Origin: an uncultured Roseobacter sp. | GTDB lineage: Bacteria > Pseudomonadota > Alphaproteobacteria > Rhodobacterales > Rhodobacteraceae | Reading direction: 5' to 3' | Assembly: GCF_947491795.1 (NCBI RefSeq) | Contig: NZ_CANLKW010000002.1 | Coordinates: 50,001 to 114,000 of the forward strand | DNA length: 64,000 nt | Shown: in pieces, positions 29,596 through 38,299 of the stretch | Numbering within the stretch: the stretch's first letter is position 1 | Layout: each line of letters begins with the position of its first letter | Made by a program: the position numbers and the translations under genes | The notes under the pieces: generated by a model | Databases searched by the model: none | The model's input: only the letters and a program-made list of their open reading frames with translations | Told to the model about the DNA's origin: nothing

Positions 29596-32361
29596 TTATT
29601 CGGCGGCGACCTGATCTGCCGTGCGCTCGACCCTGACCGCCGAGAATTTGAACTCCGGGATCTTGCCATAGGGGTCAATGGCGGGGTTTGTCAGAACATT
29701 CGCCGCCGCCTCGACATAGGCAAAGGGCACAAAGACCATATCAGGTGCCACCGCCCGGTCCTCGCGCGCCATGATCGAAATGCTGCCGCGCTTGGTGGTG
29801 AGCGTCACATGCTCGCCCGGTGCAACGCCCAGTTTGCGCAGTGTTGAAGGGTGCAGCGAACAGTTCGCCTCAGGCTCCAGCCCGTCGAGCACCGAGGACC
29901 GGCGCGTCATCGAGCCGGTATGCCAGTGCTCCAGCTGCCGACCGGTGGTCAGGATCATCGGATAGTCGGCATCCGGCACGTCGTCCGGTGCAATCACGCT
30001 TGCCGGTGTGAAACGCGCGCGGCCCTCGGGGCGGGGGAAACCTTCGCCGAAAACGATTGCCTGACCGGGGTCTTCGGGGCTCAGCGACGGGTACGTCACC
30101 GCGTTCTGCGCCTCCAGCCGGTCCCAGGTGATGTTTTCCAGAGAGCGCATGTTCTGCTTCATCTCGGCAAAGACATCCGCAGGGCTCTCGTAGCTCCAGC
30201 CGAGGCCCAGGCGTTTGGCCAGTTCCACCTCGATCCACCAGTCCTCGCGCGCGTCACCCGGGGGCGACACCGCAGGGCGGCCCATCTGAACCTGCCGGTT
30301 GGTATTCGTCACCGTGCCGGATTTCTCGGCAAAGGCACTCGCAGGCAGGATCACATCTGCATAGTTCGCCGTCTCGGTGATAAAGATGTCCTGCACCACC
30401 AGGTGATCGAGTTTGGCAAGTGCCGCACGCGCGTGTTCGACATCCGGGTCCGACATGGCCGGGTTTTCGCCCAGGACATACATGCCTTTGATCTTGCCGT
30501 CGTGCACCGCATCCATGATTTCTGTGACGGTCAGCCCCCGTTCGTTGGAGAAATCCGCAGACCCCCAGACCCTGGTAAAGGCCGAGCGCACACCGTCATC
30601 TGTCACAGGCTGATAATCCGGCAGGAACATCGGGATGAGGCCCGCGTCAGAAGCCCCCTGCACGTTGTTCTGCCCCCTGAGCGGGTGCAGACCTGCGCCC
30701 GGGCGGCCAACCTGGCCGGTCATCAGCGCGAGAGAGATCAGGCAGCGCGAATTGTCCGTGCCGTGGATGTGCTGTGACACCCCCATCCCCCAGAAGATCA
30801 TCGCCGATTTCGCACCGGCAAACGTCCGCGCCACATCCCGCAGCACCTCGGGTTCGATGCCGCATATAGGGGCCATCGCCTCGGGCGGGAAATCCGCCAG
30901 ATGGGCTTTTTCGGCTTCCCAGTTCTCGGTCCAGGCGTCGATATACTGCTGGTCGTACAGACCCTCTTCGACGATCGTATGCATGATCGCGTTGAGCATG
31001 GAGACATCCGCGCCCGGGCGGAACTGCAGCATATGGCTGGCAAAACGTTTCAGCGCCTGGCCACGCGGGTCCATGACAATCAGCTTGCCACCACGCTTGG
31101 TGAACTGCTTGAAGAAGGTCGCGGCCACAGGATGGTTCTCGATCGGGTTACAGCCGATCGCAATCGCCACATCCGCGTTTTCGATCTCGTTAAAGGTTGC
31201 GGTCACCGCCCCCGAGCCCACATTCTCCATCAGCGCCGCAACAGAAGACGCATGACACAAACGGGTGCAGTGATCGACGTTGTTGTGGCCAAAACCCTGC
31301 CGGATCAGCTTCTGAAAGAGGTATGCCTCTTCGTTGGTGCATTTGGCGGAACCAAAACCCGCAATCTCACGCCCCCGGCCCTTCATACCGGCTGCGGCAA
31401 AATCCAGCGCTTCGTCCCAGGACGCCTCGCGGAAATGCGTCTGCCAGTTGGCCGGATCCACGTTCAGACCTTTCTCAGGCGCGTCGTCGCGGCGGATGAG
31501 CGGTTTGGTCAGGCGGTGGTCGTGGTGAATATAGTCAAAACCAAACCGTCCTTTGACACAAAGCCGCCCTTCGTTCGCCGGGCCATTTACTCCCTCGACA
31601 TACCTGACCTTGCCGTCTTTGGCCTTGAGCGACACCTGACAGCCAACCCCACAGAACGGGCAGATGCTCTCGACCTCGCTGTCGAAATCCGCACTGTCAC
31701 CGACCTGGTTTTCATCAACAACCGAGCTCGGCATCAGCGCGCCGGTCGGGCAGGCCTGAACACATTCGCCGCAAGCCACACAGGTCGACGCCCCCATCGG
31801 GTCGGCCATGTCAAACGTCGGATATGCATCATGCCCGCGCCCGGACATGCCGATCACATCGTTGACCTGAACCTCGCGACAGGCGCGTACACAAAGACCG
31901 CACTGGATACAGGCATCCAGATTGACCGACATTGCCACATGGCTGTCATCCAGCAGCGGAATACGCCCCTCTTCCAGCTTTGGAAAACGGCTTTCCGATA
32001 CACCGTTCAGCTCGGCCATATCCCAGAGATGGCTGGATTTATCGTGCGCCACGTCTTTTTCAGGCTGGTCCGCCACCAGCATCTCCACCACCAGTCTGCG
32101 GGCGTTTTCGGCGCGTGCCGAATTGGTCGTAACCACCATGCCTTCGGCAGGCTCGCGGATACAGGACGCCGCAAGCGTGCGTTCTCCCTCGATCTCGACC
32201 ATGCAGGCACGGCAGTTGCCGTCCGGCCGGTAGCCAGGCGCCGGCTTGTGACACAGATGGGGGATCACCAGACCCCGCCCGTTGGCCACTTCCCAGATGG
32301 TCATGCCGGCCTCTGCCGTCACTTTCTCGCCGTCCAGGACAAATTTTACACCGTCCGCCAT
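29596..32361 (-). CDS. fdhF: Formate dehydrogenase alpha subunit (Mo/W-bis-MGD, NAD-linked FdsA type), encoded alone
   Basis: 921 residues starting at the ATG at 32361 with an AGGAGG site. In order: an N-terminal 2Fe-2S ferredoxin domain (GNCRACMVEIEGE, ASCIREP), a two-cluster 4Fe-4S domain (CIQCGLCVRACRE, CVACGECVQACPTG), the catalytic 4Fe-4S motif CPFCGVGCQ, the active site DHCTRLCHASSV where the Cys (TGT codon) replaces selenocysteine, and the C-terminal molybdopterin-dinucleotide domain. It oxidises formate to CO2. The usual partners (FdsB, FdsG, FdsD, FdhD) are absent on both sides, so its electron acceptor subunits must be elsewhere or different. Confidence 0.92.
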   Translation of the reverse strand: MADGVKFVLDGEKVTAEAGMTIWEVANGRGLVIPHLCHKPAPGYRPDGNCRACMVEIEGERTLAASCIREPAEGMVVTTNSARAENARRLVVEMLVADQPEKDVAHDKSSHLWDMAELNGVSESRFPKLEEGRIPLLDDSHVAMSVNLDACIQCGLCVRACREVQVNDVIGMSGRGHDAYPTFDMADPMGASTCVACGECVQACPTGALMPSSVVDENQVGDSADFDSEVESICPFCGVGCQVSLKAKDGKVRYVEGVNGPANEGRLCVKGRFGFDYIHHDHRLTKPLIRRDDAPEKGLNVDPANWQTHFREASWDEALDFAAAGMKGRGREIAGFGSAKCTNEEAYLFQKLIRQGFGHNNVDHCTRLCHASSVAALMENVGSGAVTATFNEIENADVAIAIGCNPIENHPVAATFFKQFTKRGGKLIVMDPRGQALKRFASHMLQFRPGADVSMLNAIMHTIVEEGLYDQQYIDAWTENWEAEKAHLADFPPEAMAPICGIEPEVLRDVARTFAGAKSAMIFWGMGVSQHIHGTDNSRCLISLALMTGQVGRPGAGLHPLRGQNNVQGASDAGLIPMFLPDYQPVTDDGVRSAFTRVWGSADFSNERGLTVTEIMDAVHDGKIKGMYVLGENPAMSDPDVEHARAALAKLDHLVVQDIFITETANYADVILPASAFAEKSGTVTNTNRQVQMGRPAVSPPGDAREDWWIEVELAKRLGLGWSYESPADVFAEMKQNMRSLENITWDRLEAQNAVTYPSLSPEDPGQAIVFGEGFPRPEGRARFTPASVIAPDDVPDADYPMILTTGRQLEHWHTGSMTRRSSVLDGLEPEANCSLHPSTLRKLGVAPGEHVTLTTKRGSISIMAREDRAVAPDMVFVPFAYVEAAANVLTNPAIDPYGKIPEFKFSAVRVERTADQVAAE

Positions 32362-32484
32362 TGCGCACACCTCCTGCCACATTGCGCGCAGCATACCGCG
32401 TGCAGCACGCCGGGGGGAGGGTCAATCCCGACACCTCAGGCCGGAATCACGCCACAGAGGTTTCCGATAGAGAACAGCCGTCTC

Positions 32485-32505
32485 TTCACCCTTCCCGAAA
32501 TACTC
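32485..32505 (+). repeat. Dispersed repeat, copy 2
   Basis: TTCACCCTTC then CCGAAATACTC, continuing into CCGCCGGAGGC, which forms a small hairpin. It lies in the 217-bp divergent gap between formate dehydrogenase and the histidine phosphatase gene. Confidence 0.6.
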
Positions 32506-32578
32506 CCGCCGGAGGCTCCCACCCTTTCAACCCTCCCCACAACCGCCTAAGAAGACAGGACCAGAGACGAAAGCACCC

Positions 32579-33232
32579 ATGTCCCACATCACTTTCATCC
32601 GGCACGGCCAGGCAAACTCAGGCGCATTGGACGAGGCAAGCTATGACAGGCTCAGCACGCTGGGCCATCAGCAGGCCGCCTGGCTGGGTGCCCATATGCG
32701 CCGCCACAATCAGCAGCATGCCCGGCTCTACACCGGCACCCTGAAACGCCATGTGGAAACCGCCGCTTCGATGGAAACGGGCCTGACCCCGGTACGGGAT
32801 GCCCGTCTGAACGAGCTTGAATATCTCACGCTTGCACGCGCACTTGAGGACGAGCACGGCGTGCCCTTCCCCATGGATCAGGCAGCCTTCACCGCTCATC
32901 TGCCGCGTCTTTTTGCGGCCTGGCAAAACGATGAAATTACCGCGGCACCGGAACGGTTCTCTGATTTCGAGGCACGCGTCAGCAGTGCAGTTGCCGATAT
33001 CGCCGCCGGCGAAGGCCCCGCCCTGGTTGTCACCTCCGGCGGCCTGATCTCCATGGTGATGCGCCAGGTGCTGGGCCTCGATATCGCAGCCATGGCCCAT
33101 ATGGCCCTTGCAATATACAACACGTCACAACACCGTCTGTTTCCCATCGGCGGACGCCTGTCACCGGTGATGTTCAACGCCATTCCCCACCTCGAAGACC
33201 CCGAACGCCACCACGCCCAGACCCACGTCTGA
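32579..33232 (+). CDS. Histidine phosphatase family protein
   Basis: A 217-residue phosphoglycerate-mutase-like protein. The catalytic histidine is in ITFIRHGQANSG at the N-terminus, the acid/base region is in LNELEYLTLARALE, and the second histidine block should be near VVTSGGLISMVMRQ, where the usual GG-H motif reads SGGLIS; the second His is therefore not obvious. Members dephosphorylate small metabolites or proteins. It heads a plus-strand operon with a GST and a saccharopine dehydrogenase (gaps of 7 and 2 bases). Confidence 0.83.
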   Translation: MSHITFIRHGQANSGALDEASYDRLSTLGHQQAAWLGAHMRRHNQQHARLYTGTLKRHVETAASMETGLTPVRDARLNELEYLTLARALEDEHGVPFPMDQAAFTAHLPRLFAAWQNDEITAAPERFSDFEARVSSAVADIAAGEGPALVVTSGGLISMVMRQVLGLDIAAMAHMALAIYNTSQHRLFPIGGRLSPVMFNAIPHLEDPERHHAQTHV

Positions 33233-33239
33233 AAGGATT

Positions 33240-33863
33240 ATGACCATGCGCCTCTGGTATGCCCCCCGCACGATTTCCATAGCTGCGGTTCTCGCCCTCA
33301 AAGAATCCGGGCTTGATCACGAACTGGTGCCCGTCGATGTGGCCGCAGGAGAGCAGAATTCAGCCGCATACCTCAAGCTGAACCCCAAAGGCCGGGTGCC
33401 AGTTCTGCAAACTGCAGACGGCACGCTTCTGACGGAAACCGGCGCCATTCTGGAATTTGTTGCAGACAGCGCGCCAGAGGCCGGGCTTGTTCCCGCTGAT
33501 CCTGTGGCCGCCGCGCAGATGCGCAGCGTGATGTACTATATGGCCTCAACGATGCATGTGAACCACGCCCATAACCGGCGTGGCCACCGCTGGGCAGACA
33601 GCCCCGAAAGCCTGGCGGATATGACCGCCAAAGTACCGCAGACCATGGCCGCAAGTGCCGCCTGTTTCCAGAATGATTGCCTGCAGGGCGACTGGGTCCT
33701 CGGCGACGGGTTTTCTCTGGCTGACATCTACGCCTTCGTGGTCTGCAGCTGGCTGGAAGGCGACGGCGTCCCGCTCGCGGATTTCCCCGTGCTTGCCGCC
33801 TTTATGGCGCGGATGCGCGCACGCCCATCGGTGCAATCCGCGATGGAACAGGGGCTGATCTGA
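33240..33863 (+). CDS. Glutathione S-transferase
   Basis: A 207-residue two-domain GST. The thioredoxin-like half contains LNPKGRVPVLQT (cis-Pro glutathione site) and LLTETGAILEFVAD (Glu-Thr contacts to glutathione). The helical half has LGDGFSLADIYAFVVCSW. An in-frame ATG two codons later is also possible. It belongs with the neighbouring histidine phosphatase and saccharopine dehydrogenase by spacing; no specific substrate can be proposed. Confidence 0.9.
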   Translation: MTMRLWYAPRTISIAAVLALKESGLDHELVPVDVAAGEQNSAAYLKLNPKGRVPVLQTADGTLLTETGAILEFVADSAPEAGLVPADPVAAAQMRSVMYYMASTMHVNHAHNRRGHRWADSPESLADMTAKVPQTMAASAACFQNDCLQGDWVLGDGFSLADIYAFVVCSWLEGDGVPLADFPVLAAFMARMRARPSVQSAMEQGLI

Positions 33864-33865
33864 TC

Positions 33866-34993
33866 ATGACGCACCTCTGGGTCCGCGCAGAACAACGCGA
33901 CAACGAAACACGCACAGGCATCACGCCCGCCGGCGTGGCAAGGCTGATGCAGGCGGGAATGACCGTAACGGTCGAACGCAGTGCCACCCGCGTCATTCCC
34001 GATGACGCATTTGCACAGACAGAATGCACGATGGCTGCCACAGGCAGCTGGCCTGAGGCTCCGCCCAGGGCAGTGATCTTCGGGCTCAAGGAACTGCCCG
34101 ACGACGGCACACCCCTCGGGCACCGGCACATCATGTTCGGGCACGCGTTCAAAGGGCAACCTGACGGGCTTCGCCTGCTGGAACGGTTCCGCGCTGGCGG
34201 CGGCACACTTCTGGATCTGGAATACCTCACCGATGACACCGGTGCGCGCGTCGCGGCCTTTGGCTACTGGGCGGGCTATGCCGGTGCAGCTGTGGCCCTG
34301 AAATGCTGGGCAGCACAGCAAAAAGGCCATATCGCAGGGCCGGTCAGCGCCTGCCAGAGCGCCACCCACCTGCTCTCCGATCTGCAGTCCGAACTCCTCA
34401 GCACCGGCACACACAGACCCCGGGCACTGATCATTGGCGCGCTGGGGCGCGTAGGGCGGGGCACGGCTGACCTGTGCACAGCGATGGGTGTGGACTGCAC
34501 CAGATGGGACGTGGCCGAAACGGCGGCCGGTGGCCCCTTCCCGGAAATCCTTGCGCATGATCTCTTTTTCAACTGCATTCTGGCCCGGCCCGGCACACCG
34601 GTGTTTGTGCCCGCCTCCGCCGTGCACGTCCCGCGCAGACTAAGCGTTATCGGCGATATCGCCTGCGACCCGGACAGCAGCTTTTCCCCCATCAAAGTCT
34701 ATGACCGGACCACCACCTGGGATACCCCCGCCCTGCGGGTGGCCAACGATCCTGTGCTGGATGTCACTGCCATCGACAACCTGCCCTCAATGCTGCCCCT
34801 TGAAAGCAGCGAGGATTTCGCCGGTCAACTGCTGCCCGTCCTGCAGACGCTCGGCACGCCGGGCGCAGACATCTGGTCGCGCGCGGAAAAAACATTCCAC
34901 GACCATCTGGCGCGCCTCTTACGCACAGGCAAAAGCACTTGTGTCTTTCACCCTTCACCAAATACTCCCGCCGCAGGCGGAAAAACAACCTGA
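33866..34993 (+). CDS. Saccharopine dehydrogenase (L-lysine-forming type)
   Basis: A 375-residue AlaDH/PNT-like enzyme. It opens with LWVRAEQRDNETRTGITP, which includes the ERR/ETR-type substrate residues, then GHRHIMFGHAFKGQ, and a Rossmann motif ALIIGALGRVGRGTADL for NAD. The family interconverts saccharopine with lysine and 2-oxoglutarate. The terminal codons (VFHPSPNTPAAGGKTT) are contributed by a dispersed intergenic-type repeat, so the ancestral C-terminus may have been different. Last gene of its operon, converging with the SDR at 35017. Confidence 0.88.
   Translation: MTHLWVRAEQRDNETRTGITPAGVARLMQAGMTVTVERSATRVIPDDAFAQTECTMAATGSWPEAPPRAVIFGLKELPDDGTPLGHRHIMFGHAFKGQPDGLRLLERFRAGGGTLLDLEYLTDDTGARVAAFGYWAGYAGAAVALKCWAAQQKGHIAGPVSACQSATHLLSDLQSELLSTGTHRPRALIIGALGRVGRGTADLCTAMGVDCTRWDVAETAAGGPFPEILAHDLFFNCILARPGTPVFVPASAVHVPRRLSVIGDIACDPDSSFSPIKVYDRTTTWDTPALRVANDPVLDVTAIDNLPSMLPLESSEDFAGQLLPVLQTLGTPGADIWSRAEKTFHDHLARLLRTGKSTCVFHPSPNTPAAGGKTT
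34947..34967 (+). repeat. Dispersed repeat, copy 3, inside the end of a gene
   Basis: TTCACCCTTC then ACCAAATACTC, followed by CCGCCGCAGGCGG, a perfect 5-bp hairpin. It supplies the last codons of the saccharopine dehydrogenase gene. Confidence 0.6.
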
Positions 34994-35016
34994 CCACCCG
35001 CAGCACGGGACTCGCC

Positions 35017-35748
35017 TCAGGAAAAGATGCGAAAGTAGAGCCAGTCCGGCAGAAACTGACTGCCCCGGAAAACCAAGGAGAAAACGCGCGGAAAACTCAG
35101 CTTGAAGCGGGTCGTGTTCATATGGCGAAACATGTAGTCCGCGGCCTCTTCCGGCGTCATCAGAAAGGGCATCTGAAAGTCATTCTTGTCTGTCAGCTGC
35201 GTCTTGATAAACCCCGGGTTGGCCACCTGCACATCAACGCCTGTCTTTCGCAGATCCGCATACATGCACTCGGCCAGCGACATCGTTCCTGCCTTGGACG
35301 CGGTATACCCGATGGAACCGGGCAGCCCGCGAAAACCCGACAGACTGCCGGTAATGACAATGTGGCCTGCATCCCGTGCCACCATGCCTGGCACCACCTG
35401 CCCCATCACCCGCATCATTCCGGTGAAATTGATATCCGCCATGGCGTTGGCCTGCTCTGCGTTCCAGTCGCGGGCACTGAACGGCCAGTAGACACCGGCA
35501 AGATAGACAACGCCGTCGATCTCGCCGATCTCTTCTGCCGCTGCCGCAACGCTTTCCGCGTCGGAGACATCCACGCACTGATACGACCCTTCGGTCTCCA
35601 GCCCGGCCACAACACTCCTGAGTTTGTCTTCTGAACGCGCCGAGACGATCACATGGGCACCCGCCGCACTCATACGCCGCGCCAGCGCTGCACCCAGACC
35701 ATCGCTGGCCCCGACCAGCCAGTACCGTTTTCCCTGCCAGTCGCGCAT
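35017..35748 (-). CDS. Short-chain dehydrogenase in the sigma-E-linked operon (RSP_1087-like)
   Basis: A 243-residue SDR. The cofactor motif is LVGASDGLGAALA, followed by the active site with Ser in VITGSLSGFRG and the YTASK motif (YxxxK). The C-terminal part (MFRHMNTTRFKLSFPR) is family-specific. It is the fifth and last gene of the minus-strand operon; its start overlaps the DUF3833 stop by one base (TGATG). In Rhodobacter sphaeroides, as I recall, the same set of genes is induced by singlet oxygen through RpoE. The substrate is unknown. Confidence 0.88.
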   Translation of the reverse strand: MRDWQGKRYWLVGASDGLGAALARRMSAAGAHVIVSARSEDKLRSVVAGLETEGSYQCVDVSDAESVAAAAEEIGEIDGVVYLAGVYWPFSARDWNAEQANAMADINFTGMMRVMGQVVPGMVARDAGHIVITGSLSGFRGLPGSIGYTASKAGTMSLAECMYADLRKTGVDVQVANPGFIKTQLTDKNDFQMPFLMTPEEAADYMFRHMNTTRFKLSFPRVFSLVFRGSQFLPDWLYFRIFS

Positions 35749-36308
35749 CAGGTCTCTCTGGGTCGCATCGTTGCGACAAGTTCGGCAACCTTGATCCCGA
35801 ATTTCCGGAACTGGGAGCGGTTCATGATTGTGCCGTTCGGCGTCAGGTACATCCAGTCAACCGTGCTGAGAACATGACCGCCCGATGCATCCGGCAGACG
35901 GATGTTATAACGCAGAACCACCGTCGAGCCCGACTGGCGGCCGCGCCCTTCACCCACAACATCCGGTGCTGTTGCGACAATGGCATCATCCGGCCGCAGA
36001 TCAAGATGCCATTCGCGGTCCTGAATGCTGCCGTCATCATAGACGAAACGCTCCTTCATCACGCCTTTGTTGCCCTCCCATGAGGCATCGAAATCCGCAA
36101 CGAACCGGCTGCTGACCCGCCCGAGCGGGCCATAGATCACACCTTCACAGACAATCGGACCGTTCAGGTGCTGTCGCACGTCAAAGGCCGGGTGCTCATC
36201 CTCATAGTCTTCCGGCCGCTGCGCCGGAAACCCCAGAAACATGCCTTTCAGCCAGAACAGACCCAGCGCGATCAGCAGTCCTGCAAAGATGTAAACCCAG
36301 ACGGTCAT
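35748..36308 (-). CDS. DUF3833 family membrane-anchored protein
   Basis: A 186-residue protein with one N-terminal hydrophobic helix (VYIFAGLLIALGLFWLKG) and a soluble beta-rich remainder matching DUF3833: FDVRQHLNGPIVCEGVIYGP, ERFVYDDGSIQDREWHLDL and STVDWMYLTPNGTIMNRSQFRK. It is probably anchored in the inner membrane facing the periplasm. It is tightly packed in the operon (3-base gap upstream, 1-base overlap downstream). Function unknown, but it belongs by genomic context to the photooxidative stress regulon. Confidence 0.85.
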   Translation of the reverse strand: MTVWVYIFAGLLIALGLFWLKGMFLGFPAQRPEDYEDEHPAFDVRQHLNGPIVCEGVIYGPLGRVSSRFVADFDASWEGNKGVMKERFVYDDGSIQDREWHLDLRPDDAIVATAPDVVGEGRGRQSGSTVVLRYNIRLPDASGGHVLSTVDWMYLTPNGTIMNRSQFRKFGIKVAELVATMRPRET

Positions 36309-36311
36309 TGC

Positions 36312-37541
36312 TCAGGCCTCTTTCAGGTTGGTTACAGACAACAGAAGTATTGCGATCAGCTTCAATGCACAGGGCACAGCCGCATAAAGAAGCGACAACA
36401 GCGCCAGAGCCTCGGGCGGATTGTCCGCCGCACCACTGCGAAATCCGGCGTTTTCCAACAAAGGCAGCAGGCTGACCGCAGCAAAGGCAAGCGTCAGTTT
36501 GGACACGAAAGACCACAGGCCAAACCCTTCGGACGCCGAAGGTGAAATACTGGCCATCCGTGTCGCAAATATCGCAGGCAGCAGCGTCAGGTCAGCACCG
36601 AGCGTGGCACCGGACGCCACACAGATCAGCGCAAAGAGCAGCCAGTCCCCTGGGCCGAGCGTGAACGCAGACCCAAAAGAAACAATCGCCAGCACCATCG
36701 CAATCAGCAGCACTTCACGCGCTCCGATACGTTCTGCCAGCGCACCCCAGAGCGGTGCAGCCAGCGCAGCAGACAGGAAAAACACCAGCAGCAGCGGACC
36801 CTCGAACCCTGGGGCCTCAAGACGGGTTTCGACAAAAAACAAAAACAGCGTGGAACTGACGGCAACCGGTGCTGCATTGACCAGAGCGATCAAAAGCAGT
36901 CGCCGGGCCAGCCGGTCTGACAACACCGCGGCAAATCCTGTTGAAACCCCCAGACCCGCAGTGCTCCATTCGTTCCGCATGACATACCAGGCGGTGACGG
37001 CCAGCACGGCAAAACCCCCGGCGAACCCGGTAAAGGGTGCGGACATGACCGCCCCCAGTGCAACCGGCGTCACCGATGCAACACAGACCCCGACCAGCGC
37101 GCCACTCTCACGCCAGCGGGCCAGACGCAGGTGGCCCGCGCCACTCATCCCGGCACCCTTGATCACGCCCTGGGCGTAAAAATTTATGGTCAGGAAACTG
37201 AACGCCGAAAACACAAGTGTCAGACACAGCCCGAACCATACCAGCGCCGGCACAGGCGGCGGCACCGCAAAGAGCGCGGTCATGGCAGCTGCGATCACAG
37301 CACAGCCCGCCGCGACGGCGACCGCGCGCTGATCCCGCAGCTTTTCAGACAGCCGCCCCAGAAGCGGATCCTGTACGACATCCAGCAGCCGCAGCCCAAA
37401 CAGTACCGCCCCAAGTGCGGCCAGCGATACGCCGTATTCATCAACGTAAAACTTGGGCGCATGGATATAGATCGGCAGACCCGCCGCAGAGAGCAGGGCC
37501 GCAAAGACCGAATAGGCAGGCAGGTGCTCCGCTGTCTGCAT
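36312..37541 (-). CDS. MFS transporter of the GPH sugar/cation symporter type
   Basis: A 409-residue membrane protein with about twelve helices. The GPH-type pattern is suggested by FGLRLLDVVQDPLLGRLSEKL after the second helix and a related loop in the second half (LWGALAERIGAREV). Its start overlaps the DUF1365 stop by one base (TGATG). It is the third gene of the sigma-E-linked operon. The transported compound is unknown; in this context a lipid or lipid-derived solute is as likely as a sugar. Confidence 0.83.
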   Translation of the reverse strand: MQTAEHLPAYSVFAALLSAAGLPIYIHAPKFYVDEYGVSLAALGAVLFGLRLLDVVQDPLLGRLSEKLRDQRAVAVAAGCAVIAAAMTALFAVPPPVPALVWFGLCLTLVFSAFSFLTINFYAQGVIKGAGMSGAGHLRLARWRESGALVGVCVASVTPVALGAVMSAPFTGFAGGFAVLAVTAWYVMRNEWSTAGLGVSTGFAAVLSDRLARRLLLIALVNAAPVAVSSTLFLFFVETRLEAPGFEGPLLLVFFLSAALAAPLWGALAERIGAREVLLIAMVLAIVSFGSAFTLGPGDWLLFALICVASGATLGADLTLLPAIFATRMASISPSASEGFGLWSFVSKLTLAFAAVSLLPLLENAGFRSGAADNPPEALALLSLLYAAVPCALKLIAILLLSVTNLKEA

Positions 37542-38299
37542 CAGCGGGAGACCTCTTTTTCGGGGGGGGCCGGCCGCGCACGGTAAAGAGCGCCCCGCGC
37601 CCAGAGCTTAAGCGCCTGCCAGTGGATGAGCGCCAGCACGCGCCGCGCGCCAAACGGACGGCGCAGCGCCGCGCCCAGTATGCGGCGACTGGTCAGTGGC
37701 TTTCTTTTACCCGTGAGCGTCGCGATCAGCCCCCCATCCGGTCGGGCATAGTCGATCCAGATGCCGATCCGCTTCTCGTTTATGTCAAAACGGAACCTGT
37801 ATCCGCCGCTGACCGGCTGAAACGGCGAGACATGGAATATCTTTTCAGCGCTCAGCGTATCGGATGGCAGGATGGGCGCCAGATCAGGGTGATGACACAG
37901 GTAACTGTGGCGGTCACCAAAGGTATTGCTCACCTCGGCGATCACAGCGATCAGAGCCTCATCGGCACGCCGGCACAGCCAGAAACTGACGGGGTTGAAC
38001 ACATGCCCGAGCAGGCGCGGCTGCGCGAGCAGTTCGATCTTTTCCACGCCAGTGACCTGATGCTGTTCGAGAACGTCGCGCACCCAGACAGCTCCCCTGC
38101 CCTCGCCCGGCGGGCCGCCATGGTCCCGATCCTGCAACGACGTCAGACCGCGGCTGTTACGGCGGAACAGTACCGGCGTTTTCAGCTCCGCCTCGGCATC
38201 AAGCAGCACATAGTCCACCGAATAGCGAAACGCATTGCTGACGGCGCCTTTTCGTCCGTGATAGGTCTGGCCCGCGATATGATCGACGGTCGTTGTCAC
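37541..38299 (-). CDS. DUF1365 protein of the sigma-E-linked operon
   Basis: A 252-residue protein carrying the DUF1365 signature LLGHVFNPVSFWLC and the N-terminal GRKGAVSNAFRYSVDYVLLD. It overlaps the upstream flavoprotein gene by 4 bases (ATGA), so the two proteins are probably made in fixed ratio. The pair flavin amine-oxidase-like protein plus DUF1365 recurs in many bacteria next to cyclopropane-fatty-acid-synthase-like methyltransferases, which points to acyl-chain modification. No catalytic mechanism can be proposed from sequence. Confidence 0.88.
   Translation of the reverse strand: MTTTVDHIAGQTYHGRKGAVSNAFRYSVDYVLLDAEAELKTPVLFRRNSRGLTSLQDRDHGGPPGEGRGAVWVRDVLEQHQVTGVEKIELLAQPRLLGHVFNPVSFWLCRRADEALIAVIAEVSNTFGDRHSYLCHHPDLAPILPSDTLSAEKIFHVSPFQPVSGGYRFRFDINEKRIGIWIDYARPDGGLIATLTGKRKPLTSRRILGAALRRPFGARRVLALIHWQALKLWARGALYRARPAPPEKEVSR

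Noticed and set aside
31240..31275. Selenocysteine in the formate dehydrogenase active site
   Set aside because: The codon is TGT (Cys), not TGA, and no SECIS-like need arises.
30901..32550. 549-codon plus-strand frame opposite the formate dehydrogenase gene
   Set aside because: Shadow of a GC-rich gene with all domains of formate dehydrogenase on the minus strand. The composition (His/Arg/Gln-rich) is unlike a real protein.
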